Positions 34,971 through 36,532 of a stretch of DNA of 36,532 nt are shown here, piece after piece; the first letter of the stretch is position 1, and every line of letters begins with the position of its first letter. The translations under genes were made by a program, and so were the position numbers. This DNA comes from Pseudomonadota bacterium (lineage in GTDB: Bacteria; Myxococcota_A; Polyangia; Polyangiales; Polyangiaceae), in contig JAEYVE010000196.1 in the NCBI GenBank assembly GCA_023432025.1, forward strand, positions 1 through 36,532. Reading direction: 5' to 3'. The notes under the pieces were generated by a model. That model made no database searches, was not told the DNA's origin, and saw only the letters and a program-made list of their open reading frames with translations.

Positions 34971-35155
34971 GTACGAGCAAAAGCGCCCCCTCACGCGAGC
35001 AATTCCTGCTCGCTGGGGAGGCGCTCCTAGGAGCTGCAGGCTTCGTCGGCGCCGTGATCGCCATCTTGCGAAGGCGCAAGCTCACGCAAGCGAGCTGCTG
35101 AGTACGAGCAGAAGCGCCTCCCCTCGCGAGCAATTCCTGCTCGCTGGGGAGGCGC
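34905..35155 (+). repeat. 120-bp tandem duplication of anchor-coding end plus hairpin
   Basis: Copy 1 (34905-35024) holds the last 21 codons of the dihaem gene, its stop and a hairpin. Copy 2 (35036-35155) is offset by 131 bp and differs at about 8 of 120 positions by my count. Since 131 is not a multiple of 3, copy 2 is out of frame with the gene, yet its own frame still reads AGFVGAVIAILRRRKLTQ before a TGA. This is a recent segmental duplication or a repeated terminator-anchor cassette. Confidence 0.9.
35114..35155. terminator. Large bidirectional hairpin terminator
   Basis: Outer stem GCGCCTCCCC/GGGGAGGCGC (10 bp, perfect), a small internal loop, inner stem GCGAGCA/TGCTCGC (7 bp) and loop ATTCC. 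It lies between the rightward dihaem gene and the leftward GH43 gene (stop at 35215), so it probably serves both. The equivalent in copy 1 (34983-35024) has mismatches in its outer stem. Confidence 0.7.
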
Positions 35156-35214
35156 CGTCAAGGCACGCACATTTCGACGGCGGAGCCCCGGAGAGGGCCC
35201 CGCCGCGCTCCGCG

Positions 35215-36532
35215 TCACTCCTCCTTGGTCAGCTCGAACGATGCGACCTTCACGGAGCCACCGAGCGACTGCGTCGCGTAGTTGAAGATGGCGTAACGAT
35301 ACCCGGTGAAGAAGTTCCACTCCCTCTTCATCGTGAAGGTAGGCCCGAGCTCGGTGAAGTCCGTCCCGTTCGTGCTGTACGAGAAGCGCGCCACACCACC
35401 GCCTTGGTCCGTACGAATGTTGCCCTCGATGCGCAGCCAGATTTTGCCGCCCGATACGTTGGCGCTCGCGGTCTCGTTTCCGAGCCCGCTCGTGTTCCAG
35501 CTGCCGTCGAGCGTCAGCCCGTTCACCGTTACGACGCGAGCGCCATTGGCTCCCTGTTTGATGCCGATGAACGCAGACGAATCGCGCCACGCCGCGAGGC
35601 CCGCCACGTCGCCGTTCTTCATCTGGCTATAGTCGAGCTCGATCGTCCCTGTGGACACCGGCCCCACCATGCGGCGGGTCAGCGTGTTGCGCGCCGCGTA
35701 AATGTCGTTCGTGACGGTCGCCGTCTGAAGCGTCAGACCTCCGCCCGCGGACCATTTCGTGTTGTCCGGGTTGTGGTTCCACTCCCACTCTGGATCCAGC
35801 GTCTGCGCTTCGAAAGTTTCCAGTCCAAACCGTGTTTTCACCTTCCCCGATCCACAAGGGAGATTCGGGAAGGGATACGAGGCGCCCCACTGCCCGTTCA
35901 CGAGCTCCACCGACGGCCAACCATCGGTCCACTTCATCGGCGCCATCACCGGGTGACGACCCGCAGGATAGGAGTCGTTGAACGCCATGTAGTACCAGTC
36001 GCCGTTCTGCGTCTGAATGACGCCGCCTTGGTGAGGCGCGCCGCCCGCGCCCCTGCCCGCGTAAGGCAGCTTCACCGCAAACGGCTTCAGCTCGTACGGA
36101 CCGAAGGGACCGTTCGTCGAACGAAGCACGTACTCGCCGTTCGCGTACTGAGTGAGGAAAATGTAGTAGTTGCCGTTGATCTTGTTGAAGCGGGCGCCCT
36201 CGAGCGCGCCGATGTTCGCCGGCGAATCGAGCACCTTTTGTGACCGCACCTGCCCGAAGCCGTCCGCGGTGAGCTCGGCGACGTGGACCGCGTTGTTGCC
36301 GTACGCCACGTACATCTTGTCATCGTCGTCGATGAGCAAGCCCATGTCGTAGTAGCAGCCCTGCGTGCGATGTTTCGTCCAAGGGCCCGCAGGGTCCTTC
36401 GCCGTGTAGGCGTAGCCCCCGCCCTGGCGCATGCAGCCCATCCAATAGAAGGTTTCGTTGCTCTTGCGGTACCCCAGCGTCGAAGCCCAAATGCCGCTGA
36501 CGTACGCTCGGCTGCCGTTCAAATCGTAGCTC
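35215..36532 (-). CDS. GH43 glycoside hydrolase with beta-sandwich domain (5' end outside window)
   Basis: The last 438 codons of a family-43 glycosidase, probably a beta-xylosidase or alpha-L-arabinofuranosidase acting on hemicellulose. The frame is open at the window edge, so the start, signal peptide and catalytic-base Asp are not seen. Visible landmarks are the SGIWASTLGYRKSNETFYW blade, YYDMGLLIDDDDKMYVAYG with the pKa-modulating Asp, and the general acid Glu in GALEGARFNKINGNYYIF. From about residue 225 of this fragment a concanavalin-like beta-sandwich (GH43 C2-type/DUF1349-like) follows to the end. Secretion is expected from the family. A hairpin terminator lies just downstream at 35114-35155. 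With the esterase at the other window edge it would fit plant-polymer degradation, though the genes are 34 kb apart. Confidence 0.85.
   Translation of the reverse strand, partial: SYDLNGSRAYVSGIWASTLGYRKSNETFYWMGCMRQGGGYAYTAKDPAGPWTKHRTQGCYYDMGLLIDDDDKMYVAYGNNAVHVAELTADGFGQVRSQKVLDSPANIGALEGARFNKINGNYYIFLTQYANGEYVLRSTNGPFGPYELKPFAVKLPYAGRGAGGAPHQGGVIQTQNGDWYYMAFNDSYPAGRHPVMAPMKWTDGWPSVELVNGQWGASYPFPNLPCGSGKVKTRFGLETFEAQTLDPEWEWNHNPDNTKWSAGGGLTLQTATVTNDIYAARNTLTRRMVGPVSTGTIELDYSQMKNGDVAGLAAWRDSSAFIGIKQGANGARVVTVNGLTLDGSWNTSGLGNETASANVSGGKIWLRIEGNIRTDQGGGVARFSYSTNGTDFTELGPTFTMKREWNFFTGYRYAIFNYATQSLGGSVKVASFELTKEE

Noticed and set aside
34901..35101. Small gene after the dihaem protein
   Set aside because: It exists because a 120-bp end segment was duplicated out of frame; its first half overlaps the dihaem gene in another frame and has no signal of its own.

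Overview
The window is GC-rich, densely coded on both strands, and looks like a myxobacterial chromosome (Polyangiales/Sorangiineae-like). This rests on secreted lipoproteins with long Gly/Ser/Thr linkers, several proteins ending in a MYXO-CTERM-like anchor (Cys, hydrophobic helix, Arg cluster), frequent GTG starts and many single-gene detoxification families. I see no tRNA, rRNA, IS element, integrase or CRISPR array.

Layout. (1) 1-1168: 3'-truncated secreted esterase lipoprotein. (2) 1487-15485: accessory housekeeping and detoxification stretch with a CPBP protease, an ArsR/SRPBCC pair with an operator-like direct repeat, a GFA-type zinc protein, a macrolide 2'-phosphotransferase very like Mph(A), the DNA glycosylase AlkC, another SRPBCC protein, DinB, a P1B-5 metal ATPase fused to hemerythrin, VOC, NmrA, AraC, DUF488, a DUF6151/GFA-like protein and a cold-shock protein. 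At least four broken genes lie among them (metallo-beta-lactamase-fold tail, DHFR-like, VOC half, YdeI tail), so this stretch has had repeated gene turnover. (3) 15630-26234: ion homeostasis block with a GyrI-like protein, a complete group-2 Mrp antiporter operon (fused mrpAB, C, D, E, F, G with 1-4 nt overlaps), a P2-like cation ATPase with an altered TM6 site, and a divergent double universal stress protein. (4) 26287-34970: two divergent copies of the same two-gene module, each an LVIVD-repeat/Ig-like surface protein followed by a PKD-beta-propeller-dihaem peroxidase. (5) 35215-end: 5'-truncated GH43 glycosidase.

The most interesting part is region 4. A two-gene unit has been duplicated head-to-head around a 344-bp intergenic region, and the partners are translationally coupled in one copy and 7 nt apart in the other. 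Each pairs a MauG/CcpA-type dihaem enzyme with a putative beta-propeller partner, and the two partners share a conserved Trp-x3-Trp. I do not recognise a described system with this layout. By analogy with MauG/methylamine dehydrogenase and MbnH/MbnP, the dihaem enzyme may modify its partner, but this is inference. The second copy ends in a 120-bp tandem duplication of its own membrane-anchor codons plus terminator hairpin.

Region 3 probably works as one stress/ion unit: the Mrp complex exchanges Na+ for H+, the P-type ATPase moves a cation using ATP, and the Usp is divergent from it. The Mph homologue is a possible environmental relative of a clinical macrolide resistance gene.
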